From an uncultured Candidatus Saccharibacteria bacterium (GTDB taxonomy: Bacteria; Patescibacteriota; Saccharimonadia; Saccharimonadales; Saccharimonadaceae): a stretch of DNA of 41,066 nt. The position numbers and the translations under genes were made by a program. Below, piece by piece: positions 33,421-41,066 of this stretch. The notes beneath the pieces are model-generated. The model searched no databases. It had not been told where the DNA came from and saw nothing but the letters and a program-made list of their open reading frames with translations. Where the stretch lies: contig CASXXK010000006.1 of the NCBI GenBank assembly GCA_949480205.1, positions 1-41,066 on the forward strand, read 5' to 3'. Positions within the stretch are counted from its first letter, which is position 1, and the number at the start of each line of letters is the position of its first letter.

Positions 33421-35070
33421 CTACTTAATTAGCGGTGGTTGCCATAGGGCAGGATAATCTGGTACCCCCAATAATGTAGCAATCGTAGCAGCAAGATTAG
33501 CTAGCCCTGGCGCCGGAACTTGGGCAGCCCGATAGCGTTTGGTGTTAGCAGTATTATCATAGAAAATGCATGGCACAAGATTATTGGTGTGAGAAGTTTT
33601 GGGTATGCCGTCTTTGTCAAGTAATTCTTCCGCATTGCCGTGGTCGGCGGTGATAATCATCATGCCGCCAAGGTCATCAACTTTTTTGGCTAAGCGTGCG
33701 AGTTGGAGATCAATCGCTTCAAGTGCAACAATCGTAGGTTCAAGTTCGGCAAAATGCCCTACCATGTCACCACCTGGGTAATTAATACGAATAAATTTAA
33801 ATTGATCAAGTTTTTCGAGGGCGATGTCGGTGATCTCGGCGGATTTCATCCACGGACGGGTATTAAAGGGTTGGAGATCGGAAGAAATCTCAATATGCTC
33901 TTCTTTTGGCGCTTTCTTGTAGCTATTACCGTTAAAATAATACGTGACGTGGCCGAATTTCACGGTTTCAGAAATAGCAAGCTGAGAGATTTTGTGTTGC
34001 CCAAGATAGGTATTGAGTGGCGACTCAATTATGACTGGCGGGACCAGGATGTTTTTGGGAATATGAAGATCAGAATCGTATTCGGTAAGACCAGCAAAGT
34101 AGACCTCCGGCACCTGGCCGCGGTCGAATTTGTCAAAATCCGGGTCGTCGAAAGCGCGCGCGATTTCGACGGCGCGGTCGGCACGGAAATCATAATAGAT
34201 AAAAGCGTCACCGTCCTGTACCGTGCCGACCGCCCGCGGCTGACGGCAGCCGGAGGTCTTGGCGCGCTCAGCGCGAGCGCTGAGCGCGGAACTTGCACCA
34301 GTGTTTTCGATCACCACAAACGCTGGCAAGTATTGATCCTGTACCGTAGGGTTTTCCCGTCGCAAAGTCTGGATAGCTTCGCGGGCGGATTTAAACTGCC
34401 GTGGAGCGCGCCCGTGCACCATCATATCCCAGCCCAGTTTTACCATTCCCCAATCACTTTCGTAGCGATCGGCCGTAGCAATCATGCGTCCAGCACCCGA
34501 AGCGATACGATAATCTGAGTCTTTAAATTTAGCGCAAAACTTTTCAATCCGATCAATAAATTTTGGTTCAGACTGTGGCGCTACGTCGCGGCCATCAAAG
34601 ACACAGTGAATCCGAATTCTACGTATTCCTTCGTCATGCGCTTGTTGAATCATTTGTTCAAGGTGTTTGATATCGCTGTGCACGCCACCATCAGAGAAAA
34701 TACCGCAAAAATGCAAAGTACCAATTTCGTCACCACGGTGGAGGAACTTCATAGCCCCCTTCCAGGCTTTGGATTGCCAAATATCACCCGTAGCAAAGGC
34801 AGCTTCGATTCCGGCAATTCCCTGTTTGATAATTTGCCCAGAGCCGATTGCGTTATGCCCCACTTCAGAATTTCCCATTTGCCCAGGCATAATGCCGACA
34901 GCTTCACCTGAGGCTAAAAGTGGAATATTCAAATAGTTCACCATCGCTTTATTCAAGAATTCTGTATGCGCTTGACGCAAAGCATTGCCACTACGAGCAG
35001 CGCGTAAGCCGACGCCATCTAAAATTGCTAAAACGACTGGTCCGTCATAATGTAACGGTTGTTTACTCAT
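33421..35070 (-). CDS. gpmI: 2,3-bisphosphoglycerate-independent phosphoglycerate mutase
   Basis: A 549-residue Mn-dependent enzyme interconverting 3- and 2-phosphoglycerate. N-terminal metal motif LAILDGVGLR, nucleophile Ser in GQMGNSEVGH, GRDVAP, DFRADRA, and C-terminal ITADHGNAEELLD with SHTNNLVPCIFYD. An insertion of about 25 residues lies before VGTVQDGDAF, encoded by a palindrome. The ATG (35070) overlaps the aguA stop as ATGA, so it is translationally coupled as the last gene of the agu operon, tying arginine-derivative energy metabolism to glycolysis. Confidence 0.95.
   Translation of the reverse strand: MSKQPLHYDGPVVLAILDGVGLRAARSGNALRQAHTEFLNKAMVNYLNIPLLASGEAVGIMPGQMGNSEVGHNAIGSGQIIKQGIAGIEAAFATGDIWQSKAWKGAMKFLHRGDEIGTLHFCGIFSDGGVHSDIKHLEQMIQQAHDEGIRRIRIHCVFDGRDVAPQSEPKFIDRIEKFCAKFKDSDYRIASGAGRMIATADRYESDWGMVKLGWDMMVHGRAPRQFKSAREAIQTLRRENPTVQDQYLPAFVVIENTGASSALSARAERAKTSGCRQPRAVGTVQDGDAFIYYDFRADRAVEIARAFDDPDFDKFDRGQVPEVYFAGLTEYDSDLHIPKNILVPPVIIESPLNTYLGQHKISQLAISETVKFGHVTYYFNGNSYKKAPKEEHIEISSDLQPFNTRPWMKSAEITDIALEKLDQFKFIRINYPGGDMVGHFAELEPTIVALEAIDLQLARLAKKVDDLGGMMIITADHGNAEELLDKDGIPKTSHTNNLVPCIFYDNTANTKRYRAAQVPAPGLANLAATIATLLGVPDYPALWQPPLIK
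34263..34288. repeat. Palindromic in-frame insert core in gpmI
   Basis: Perfect 12-bp arms CGCGCTCAGCGC (34263-34274) and its complement (34277-34288), separated by GA. The encoded residues (around ALSARAERA) are absent from usual GpmI, which reads through a short loop here. Confidence 0.8.
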
Positions 35071-36164
35071 GGTAATGGTACCTGTTGAGTAATGCAATGG
35101 ATATTCCCGCCACCCAGCAGAATTTCGCGTGCGTAAATCGGTTCAATAACTTTGTCTGGGAAACATTGTTGCAAGGTGTCAATTGCGGCTTGATCGTGTG
35201 GGTCATTAAATACTGGCAGAATCACTGCACCGTTGCAGTTATAATAATTAATGTAACTTGCCGGCAAGCGATCGCCCGGGCGACGTGGGAAAGTACCCTC
35301 CACCACATCTACGCCTTTGGACTCTTCCTCGGTAATTAGAATTGGATTTGGCACATGAATCTTAATAATCTCAAGTTGGCGACCTTTGGCGTCGGTCTGG
35401 CTGCTAAGATAGTCATACGCCATTTGCGAGCGTTCGTGCTGCGGATCCTCAGGATTATCCTCCCAAGCCAAAACAACTTTGCCAGGGGCCACAAACTGAC
35501 AGATATTGTCCACATGCCCGTTGGTATCTTCGTCCATGTAGATTCCCTTTGGGATCCAGAGAACCTTTTCAGCGCCAAGATATTCTTTGAGCTTTTCTTC
35601 GATTTGTTCTTTGGTCATTTCCGGATTACGACCCGGATCAAGCAAAGTTTCTTCGGTAGTAAGGATAGTTCCCTCACCATCACTATGCACTGAGCCACCT
35701 TCAAGCACAAAATCCGTAAGATGATAATAATCCACTGCTTCAATTGCAGCCATTTTTGGAGCGATGTAATCGTCTTGGTCCCACGGGAAATAGAGTCCAT
35801 TTACCAGGCCACCATAAGCATTGAATTTCCAGTCAACAGCACGCATACGACCATAGCCATTCACTACAAAAGTAGCACCAGTGTCACGAATCCACGAATC
35901 ATTATTACTAATCTCCACAATCTGCACATTTGGCATATTCATCTCAAGTAAGTTGAGGTATTGAGATTTATTGACGCCAACTACGACTGGTTCGTATTTC
36001 GCGATTGCTTGGATGACTTCTTTAAAAGCTGCTTGACCATACTCGGCATTAAAACGCCAGTTATCCTCACGTTCGGGCCACAGTAGATACGTACAGCGGT
36101 GCTTGGCGAGCTCAGACGGCATGTAAAAACCGTCGGCCTTAGGTGTACTATTCGTTATGCGCAT
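35067..36164 (-). CDS. aguA: Agmatine deiminase
   Basis: A 365-residue guanidino-modifying enzyme converting agmatine to N-carbamoylputrescine and ammonia. It has NNDSWIRDTGATFVVN, EGGSVHSDGEG, GHVDNICQF with catalytic His, and GGGNIHCITQQ with the nucleophile Cys near the C-terminus. Length is typical. SD AGGAGG lies upstream of ATG 36164, inside the end of the transporter gene (17-base overlap). Peptidyl-arginine deiminase is less likely given length and neighbours. Confidence 0.95.
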   Translation of the reverse strand: MRITNSTPKADGFYMPSELAKHRCTYLLWPEREDNWRFNAEYGQAAFKEVIQAIAKYEPVVVGVNKSQYLNLLEMNMPNVQIVEISNNDSWIRDTGATFVVNGYGRMRAVDWKFNAYGGLVNGLYFPWDQDDYIAPKMAAIEAVDYYHLTDFVLEGGSVHSDGEGTILTTEETLLDPGRNPEMTKEQIEEKLKEYLGAEKVLWIPKGIYMDEDTNGHVDNICQFVAPGKVVLAWEDNPEDPQHERSQMAYDYLSSQTDAKGRQLEIIKIHVPNPILITEEESKGVDVVEGTFPRRPGDRLPASYINYYNCNGAVILPVFNDPHDQAAIDTLQQCFPDKVIEPIYAREILLGGGNIHCITQQVPLP

Positions 36165-37611
36165 TGAGTGCCTCCTCCTTTTTGGTGGTTTTTAGATTTT
36201 TACCATCTTTGACGTGCATGACCATGATTTCGCCAAGTATGATCGCGATACAAGCACCCACAATCAGTGGCCAGTTATAACTAAACATTTCAAGATTGAA
36301 CTCTGGGAAGAGGGTAAAGAATAGCGCAATCAATAGCAGTACAAAAGGTACAATTGCAAACAGCGTAATCTTGAATTTGCCGCCTTCGATCCAATATCCA
36401 CCTTTGACGGCTGGGCCGCGCTTGTGGAGTTTGAGGAAGGCAAGAAACATGGGTAAGTAGCACATGAGCAAACAAACCAAGCTGAGCGAGAAGAAAGTCC
36501 AGAATAAGTTAGAAATGTCTGGAATAAATTCTGCCACGATAACACCGGCGATTGCAATCACTAAGGCAACGACTCCGGTCCAAATTGAGACGACGTAAGG
36601 TACACCGTCTTTGTTGCGCTTCATCCAAGATTTAGGAAAAGCTCCGTCTTCAGCGGCGTAGGCAATAACCGAGTTAACGCCGAAGTTCCAAGAAGAGATG
36701 TTGGCAATAAGGGTGTAAATAAAGAGCCCGCCCACCACGACGATAACCGCCTTGATGGCTCCGGCAGAAAGACCAATCGTAGTAAGAAGAATTTGGTAGC
36801 TATCCAACAGACCAGAGTCGGTAGGAATTTCGTCGAGCGGAATTGCGACGCCAATACCAAAGGATGCGAGAAGATAGAAAACAGCAATTAGCACACCACC
36901 AAGGATTACAGCACGTGGGATTTCTTTCTTCGGGTTCGACATGTCGCCGCTAAAAGTAGAGACAACTTCAAATCCAAGCATATTAAAGATAATGAGCGCC
37001 ACAAAGCCAAGACCAGTGAAGTCAAATTTGCCATCCGCACCGACCATTGGTAAAAGATCAGTGAAAGATTCAATAGGGTTGGCGCTACCCTGAGTAACTA
37101 GTACGTAAATGCCCAACGCACCCAGCCCAGCCATAAAAATAAACTTAGCAAAAGCACCTAAGTTAGAAAGCCAAGCGCTTTGAGAGACGCGGAGTACGCC
37201 AAGGACAGAGACTAACAAGATATAGAAAACCTGAATTGCCAAGATAATTGGCCAGGTCATCTCAAAACCTAGCATCTGCATCAGATAGGTAGTGACAAGG
37301 TCGGCCAAGGAGGCAATCCAGAGTGGATAGTTGACCCAATAGAACCAAGCCACACGGCTAGCCCATTTGGAACCGAAAGCTTTTTCTATCCAAGTGTACA
37401 TGCCGCCTTCGGAAGGATATTGCGTACCAAGTTCAGCGGAAATTAAGCCATAAGGCACAAAGAATCCAATCAGCATGATAATCCACCAGAGATACTGCGA
37501 ATTACCAATGGCAGCAGTTGGCGCAACAGCGTCGCCCACAAGAATGATACAGACTGTGGCTAGAACTGCGCTGAACAGCCTGAATTTAGGTTTTTTATTT
37601 TTTTCAGGCAT
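36148..37611 (-). CDS. aguD: APC-family amino-acid/polyamine antiporter
   Basis: A 487-residue membrane protein with about 12 helices. N-terminal AAIGNSQYLWWIIMLIGF and YPSEGGMYTWIEKAFG match the APC superfamily, and NMLGFEVVSTFSGDMSNPKKEIPRA covers helix 6 and the following loop. Between aguB and aguA, with 8- and 17-base overlaps, it is most likely the agmatine/putrescine antiporter. Specificity is inferred from context. SD GGAGGAG precedes the start. Confidence 0.85.
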   Translation of the reverse strand: MPEKNKKPKFRLFSAVLATVCIILVGDAVAPTAAIGNSQYLWWIIMLIGFFVPYGLISAELGTQYPSEGGMYTWIEKAFGSKWASRVAWFYWVNYPLWIASLADLVTTYLMQMLGFEMTWPIILAIQVFYILLVSVLGVLRVSQSAWLSNLGAFAKFIFMAGLGALGIYVLVTQGSANPIESFTDLLPMVGADGKFDFTGLGFVALIIFNMLGFEVVSTFSGDMSNPKKEIPRAVILGGVLIAVFYLLASFGIGVAIPLDEIPTDSGLLDSYQILLTTIGLSAGAIKAVIVVVGGLFIYTLIANISSWNFGVNSVIAYAAEDGAFPKSWMKRNKDGVPYVVSIWTGVVALVIAIAGVIVAEFIPDISNLFWTFFSLSLVCLLMCYLPMFLAFLKLHKRGPAVKGGYWIEGGKFKITLFAIVPFVLLLIALFFTLFPEFNLEMFSYNWPLIVGACIAIILGEIMVMHVKDGKNLKTTKKEEALNAHNE

Positions 37612-38629
37612 TGTGCTCCTCCTTATGCCGCTTAATTTCGTCTAACGCTTCCTGAGCTTTGCCGCTAAAATACAGCAACAAGCCGCGTTGTGCTGTGAGG
37701 CGATTCTCTGCCTCATCCCAAGCTACAGAATGCGGACCGTCAAGCACACTATCCGTAACTTCTTCATTGCGATTGGCGGGCAAGCAGTGCATAAATTTGA
37801 CCGCCGGATTCCCTGTCATGGCAAGCATCTCATCATTCACCTGGTACTTAGGATAAAACTCACGCATATAAACATCTTTTGGCGTTTCCTTGTCATAAAG
37901 TCCATACCAAACGTCGGCATAAATAAAGTCGGCGCCCTCAAGGTAGGCCGGATTGTCTGTAACATGTACACTACCACCATACATTTGATTGTTGGCGCGC
38001 CCAATCTTGAGAAAATCGTCGTTGAGCCATTTGGCTGGAGGGCCATACTGGATAAAATTCATACCAAGCTTAGTAGTAATCATCATTAGTGAAGCACACA
38101 CTTGAGTACAATCACCTACAAAAACGACCTTAATTTTGTTTAGCGGTTTATCAGCGGGAAGATGGTCGAAAATTGTAATAATGTCGCCAATTTCTTGTGT
38201 GGGGTGGTTGTAATCCGACATACCATTAATAACTGGCACTGCCGAACGAGCAGCCAGTTCGAGTATGCTTTCATGACGGTTTACGCGCGCCATGATAATG
38301 TCACACATACGACCCAGGACCTGCGCAGTATCGCCAATCGTTTCGTGGCCGCCGAGCTGGATTGCCCCTGGCGCCAGATTAAGCGCATGCCCGCCAAGTT
38401 GTTCCATACCAACTTCAAATGAAACCCGCGTGCGAGTGGATTTTTGCTCAAAAATCATCGCGAGGTTTTTGTGAAACAGTGTTTCAAGAGTATTACCAGA
38501 CTTAATGTAATCGCGCACCACAATGGAGGTTTTGATGATATCCATGATTTCCGACTGATCAAAGTCGGTTGTGTCGATGAAATCTTTGTGGGTGGGGGTT
38601 TTGTGCGTTAATACATAAGGGTTATCCAT
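37604..38629 (-). CDS. aguB: Putrescine carbamoyltransferase
   Basis: A 341-residue transcarbamylase: carbamoyl-phosphate motifs STRTR and HPTQ, and HCLP in the C-terminal domain. WYGLYD carries the YGLY signature associated with putrescine rather than ornithine transcarbamylases, and aguD-aguA follow. It phosphorolyses N-carbamoylputrescine to putrescine and carbamoyl phosphate, which carbamate kinase would use to make ATP; no carbamate kinase gene is in this window. TATAAT (38636-38641) six bases before the ATG makes the operon mRNA leaderless. Confidence 0.92.
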   Translation of the reverse strand: MDNPYVLTHKTPTHKDFIDTTDFDQSEIMDIIKTSIVVRDYIKSGNTLETLFHKNLAMIFEQKSTRTRVSFEVGMEQLGGHALNLAPGAIQLGGHETIGDTAQVLGRMCDIIMARVNRHESILELAARSAVPVINGMSDYNHPTQEIGDIITIFDHLPADKPLNKIKVVFVGDCTQVCASLMMITTKLGMNFIQYGPPAKWLNDDFLKIGRANNQMYGGSVHVTDNPAYLEGADFIYADVWYGLYDKETPKDVYMREFYPKYQVNDEMLAMTGNPAVKFMHCLPANRNEEVTDSVLDGPHSVAWDEAENRLTAQRGLLLYFSGKAQEALDEIKRHKEEHNA

Positions 38630-38668
38630 AATTATATTATAATCTAAAAAAGATTAAGCGCAAGAGAA

Positions 38669-38689
38669 AAGCCCTGCAATGCAGGGCTT
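38669..38689 (-). terminator. Intrinsic terminator
   Basis: AAGCCCTGCA/TGCAGGGCTT hairpin overlapping the stop codon of the minus-strand gene, followed on that strand by TTTTCTCTT. Confidence 0.8.
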
Positions 38690-39347
38690 AGAATTCTCTT
38701 GGAGTAAAATAGAAATTATTGGCAGATGAGAACCAGGTGCGCAATAATTTCTCGTCAAGCGTTTGACGAGACAACATGTCTACCTCTACTCCAGTTGGTG
38801 TTGCGTGCATCGCAAAATATCCCATAATTGCCGACTGGATAATGTCAAAAGTTTGTTCGTCGTCTTGAGGCGGAAGAAACACTTTTGGCATTACCATCGT
38901 GCCAAAGCACTCGTGCGCCACTATATCCAGCATCCCCAAAGCGTGGCTAAACGACATTGCGGACAATTGGAAACTAACGTGATTCCCCGTGTCAAATGGG
39001 AAGTTCTGACCCCTCCAGAGCTGCATTGTGGACTGACTGAATAGCGTTTGCGCGGTTTGACTAATTGCAGTCCGCTGGTCTGTATCTTTAATACCATATA
39101 CATCCAGAAGAGCTGTATTATACTCTCCCAAAATCTGGCAAAAAAGATGGAAACCGGAGGCAACAGCCGCAAAAGTGTTACTGGGGTAATGGTCATGCGT
39201 ATGCAAATCAGGGTAGGCTTCGTAGTGTACACACGTGAGCCTCAGCTGAGTTAGCAGTGGCGTTAAGCCATCGCTTAAAGCAAACTTGTCATGGAATAAC
39301 TTACTTGCGTCGGCCCCAACAATATCACCGAGGTAACGGTTAGACAT
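38688..39347 (-). CDS. Unknown soluble protein (219 residues)
   Basis: No family recognised. The protein has no signal or membrane segment; it has several His/Asp clusters (YPDLHTHDHYPSN) and a helical middle. ATG 39347 has AAAGGAGAGG upstream; a TTG further up is less likely. It has a standard promoter and about 70 bases of leader, unlike the leaderless neighbours, and a strong terminator, so it is a monocistronic, probably accessory or regulated gene. Confidence 0.6.
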   Translation of the reverse strand: MSNRYLGDIVGADASKLFHDKFALSDGLTPLLTQLRLTCVHYEAYPDLHTHDHYPSNTFAAVASGFHLFCQILGEYNTALLDVYGIKDTDQRTAISQTAQTLFSQSTMQLWRGQNFPFDTGNHVSFQLSAMSFSHALGMLDIVAHECFGTMVMPKVFLPPQDDEQTFDIIQSAIMGYFAMHATPTGVEVDMLSRQTLDEKLLRTWFSSANNFYFTPREF

Positions 39348-39423
39348 AGCATCCTCTCCTTTCAAAGTGCTTTTGCACTCACAAACTTGGCCGTGAATCT
39401 AATATTCCAGCCTGTATACCTTC

Positions 39424-39452
39424 ATTGTATCACAGGTTGTCTATTTTGTCAA
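39424..39452 (-). promoter_or_regulatory. Promoter inside the ruvB 3' end
   Basis: Minus-strand TTGACA (39452-39447), 17 bases, TACAAT (39429-39424). It drives the unknown gene ending at 38688. A small GTGC/GCAC hairpin lies in its leader. Confidence 0.75.
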
Positions 39453-40502
39453 GTGTTTAAGGTGTTCTTTCGCTTTGACGGTAACCGCGCGCCCACGCGG
39501 TGTACGCTCCAGTAGGCCCATTTGTAACAGATACGGTTCATAGTAATCTTCGATAGTGGCAGATTCATCGCCTGTGAGTGCCGCAATCGTGTTTAGCCCC
39601 ACCGGACGATCACCGTAATTTTCCAGCATCAGTTGCAACATATTGCGATCGGCCGGATCAAGACCAAGGTTGTCAATTTCCATCATTTCCAGCGCCGCAG
39701 TGGCAAGTTTAAGGTCGATAAACCCATCACCATTGACGTCGGCATAATCACGCACGCGTTTGGTGAGACGATTGGCGATACGTGGAGTGAGGCGCGAGCG
39801 CGTAGCTAGCAAACTAGTAGCCTCGGGCGCAATACCTGTGCCAAGAAGATTAGCTGTACGGTTAATAATGCGCTCGATTTCTGGAATTTGATAATATTCC
39901 AAACGATGAATTAAGCCAAAGCGATCGCGTAATGGACCCGCAAGTGAACCAGTACGCGTAGTGGCGCCAATCACGGTAAATTTAGGCAAATCTAGGCGCA
40001 CCGAGCGAGCAGCCGGGCCCTTACCAATGACGATATCAAGTTTGCAATCTTCCATTGCGGAATACAGGATTTCTTCGACGGCGCGACGTAGACGGTGAAT
40101 TTCGTCAATAAAAAGTACGTCGCCGTCTTGAAGATTAGTAAGAATCGAAGCGAGATCACCGGCACGTTCGATAGCCGGACCAGAAGTAACGCGCAGATTA
40201 GCGCCCATTTCGTGAGCAATCACGTTGGCCATGGTAGTTTTGCCGAGCCCCGGAGGACCATATAATAGAACGTGGTCAAGTACAGTACCGTCGTTGCGTT
40301 TTTTAACGGCGTCAATAGCAAGTTTAAGATTAGTTTTGAGCCGCTCTTGGCCGATATAATCGGTGAAAGTTGTGGGGCGAAGCGAAACTTCCTCGGCTTG
40401 CTCAGAAAGATCGCCGTCGTTGAGATTAGTGTCCACTAGGCGGTGGGTCTCGCGTGGTTGCGGAGTGTCAGTTGGTTCATCAATATTACGTTGTATTCCC
40501 AT
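39441..40502 (-). CDS. ruvB: Holliday junction branch migration helicase RuvB
   Basis: A 353-residue AAA+ motor. Walker [10 protein letters not shown], Walker [10 protein letters not shown], sensor 1 GATTRTG, arginine finger region [10 protein letters not shown]-terminal winged helix ending [12 protein letters not shown]. The N-terminal 40 residues are an acidic extension. TATAAT (40511-40516, in TGCTATAAT) eight bases before the ATG suggests leaderless mRNA. Works with RuvA/RuvC, not in this window. Confidence 0.97.
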   Translation of the reverse strand: MGIQRNIDEPTDTPQPRETHRLVDTNLNDGDLSEQAEEVSLRPTTFTDYIGQERLKTNLKLAIDAVKKRNDGTVLDHVLLYGPPGLGKTTMANVIAHEMGANLRVTSGPAIERAGDLASILTNLQDGDVLFIDEIHRLRRAVEEILYSAMEDCKLDIVIGKGPAARSVRLDLPKFTVIGATTRTGSLAGPLRDRFGLIHRLEYYQIPEIERIINRTANLLGTGIAPEATSLLATRSRLTPRIANRLTKRVRDYADVNGDGFIDLKLATAALEMMEIDNLGLDPADRNMLQLMLENYGDRPVGLNTIAALTGDESATIEDYYEPYLLQMGLLERTPRGRAVTVKAKEHLKHLTK

Positions 40503-40569
40503 TACAGATAATTATAGCATAGATATTATGCTTCAACTTGCTAAAATCATACTTTTAAAGTTCTCGTGC

Positions 40570-40598
40570 TTGCCTACACTTACATTTTGTGATAGAAT
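40570..40598 (+). promoter_or_regulatory. Promoter of second lipoprotein
   Basis: TTGCCT (40570-40575), 17 bases, TAGAAT (40593-40598). A GTTAC/GTAAC hairpin lies in the leader, then SD GGAGG. Confidence 0.55.
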
Positions 40599-40651
40599 GA
40601 TACGGAAGTAAGTTACTCTTGTAACATGAACATTAATATGGAGGATAAGAA

Positions 40652-41066
40652 ATGATGAGAAAACAATTCCTTGTAACTATGTTGGCCATGGTGCTTAGTG
40701 CTACCGTGTTAGTCGGCTGCGGAAGTGGTAATGATACGCCCGCAGAAGCAATGACAAGTTCACCGGCAGCAGATACTGCTACACCAATGCCGGAAGAAAC
40801 ACCTGTAACTGCAGCTACAGAAGCTCCGAAGATGACAGAATCTGAGCCCGTCAATGATGATGACTTTGGTCGTCCGCCTGAAGACGAATGTGTATCGGAT
40901 GACTGGATGGGCGAAGAGCCTACGGAAAGTACCGAAGTAACCATCACTGAACCGGGAGAGGTTGAGGGGATAATAATACTGCAGGCGAACTACAAAAGTA
41001 ATGCCTTTGCCCCGTCCTTCGTCGTCAGCGCAGTCAATCCCGACACAGGAGATTACTATACCGTGT
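40652..41066 (+). CDS. Second surface lipoprotein, cut by window end
   Basis: The first 138 codons are visible. Signal MMRKQFLVTML with lipobox LVGC, then a spacer with EETPVTAATEAPKM and DDDFGRPPEDEC, and from LQANYKSNAFAPSFVV on nearly identical in DNA to the copy at 38-1246, with only scattered mismatches in the last 80 bases. The signal and early spacer differ more, as if the 3' part has been homogenised. Orientation is opposite to the first copy. SD GGAGG lies seven bases upstream. Same unknown surface function. Confidence 0.8.
   Translation, partial: MMRKQFLVTMLAMVLSATVLVGCGSGNDTPAEAMTSSPAADTATPMPEETPVTAATEAPKMTESEPVNDDDFGRPPEDECVSDDWMGEEPTESTEVTITEPGEVEGIIILQANYKSNAFAPSFVVSAVNPDTGDYYTV

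Noticed and set aside
33703-34518. 271-codon plus-strand frame
   Set aside because: Antisense shadow of gpmI, extended by its GC-rich insertion.
1-41066. CRISPR arrays, IS elements with terminal repeats, rRNA
   Set aside because: No regular repeat-spacer pattern, transposase or rRNA sequence recognised.
1-41066. UGA recoding as in Gracilibacteria/Absconditabacteria
   Set aside because: Genes end normally at TGA (for example aguA at 35067-35069) and core proteins are complete without in-frame TGA.

Overview
The window looks like a chromosome segment of a Patescibacteria/CPR bacterium, most likely a Saccharibacteria (TM7) member, with an accessory island inserted next to housekeeping genes. 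This assignment is an inference. It rests on very short intergenic gaps, many apparently leaderless genes (a TATAAT box 6-8 bases before the ATG), an agmatine deiminase energy pathway beside a glycolytic mutase, and unusual domain fusions (HTH-MurA, MATE-cytidylate kinase). UGA behaves as a normal stop.

Layout. 1-2.6 kb: a surface lipoprotein (-), a minimal tyrosine recombinase (+) and an orphan variable surface-domain cassette. 2.7-5.3 kb (-): a large serine recombinase operon with two catalytically degenerate paralogues and a 46-residue protein. 5.7-9.2 kb (+): a structured leader with a 13-codon micro-ORF and terminator, then cargo genes: a membrane-anchored protein, a PD-(D/E)XK nuclease with a small partner, two small proteins and a DnaB-like protein with a damaged Walker A. 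9.3-13.8 kb (-): a restriction/defence cluster of T5orf172/GIY-YIG-DUF4357, DUF262-HNH and an EcoRI-family adenine methyltransferase whose C-terminus is switchable by a (GA)8 tract, plus a HEPN-like gene. 13.9-16.5 kb (+): a reduced type III Mod/Res pair.

16.5-41 kb is mainly chromosomal: ABC-F, FemAB, tRNA-Arg(CCG), tRNA-Lys(CTT), murB-folD, MATE-cytidylate kinase, a macro-like gene with an 11-G tract, lepA (with about 85 extra palindrome-encoded residues), tilS, a candidate structured RNA upstream of a small membrane protein, a GalU-like gene, HTH-murA, recA-recX, a PRC-barrel protein, the aguB-aguD-aguA-gpmI operon, an unknown gene and ruvB. The window ends inside a second copy of the first lipoprotein, in opposite orientation.

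How it works together. The agu operon would import agmatine, export putrescine and make carbamoyl phosphate for ATP, although no carbamate kinase is present here. murB, murA, femAB and galU serve the envelope; recA, recX and ruvB serve recombination. The most novel signals are the three-frame methyltransferase switch, the poly-G contingency gene, two mutually exclusive RNA-fold/terminator leaders, the degenerate serine-recombinase operon, and in-frame palindromic insertions in lepA and gpmI.
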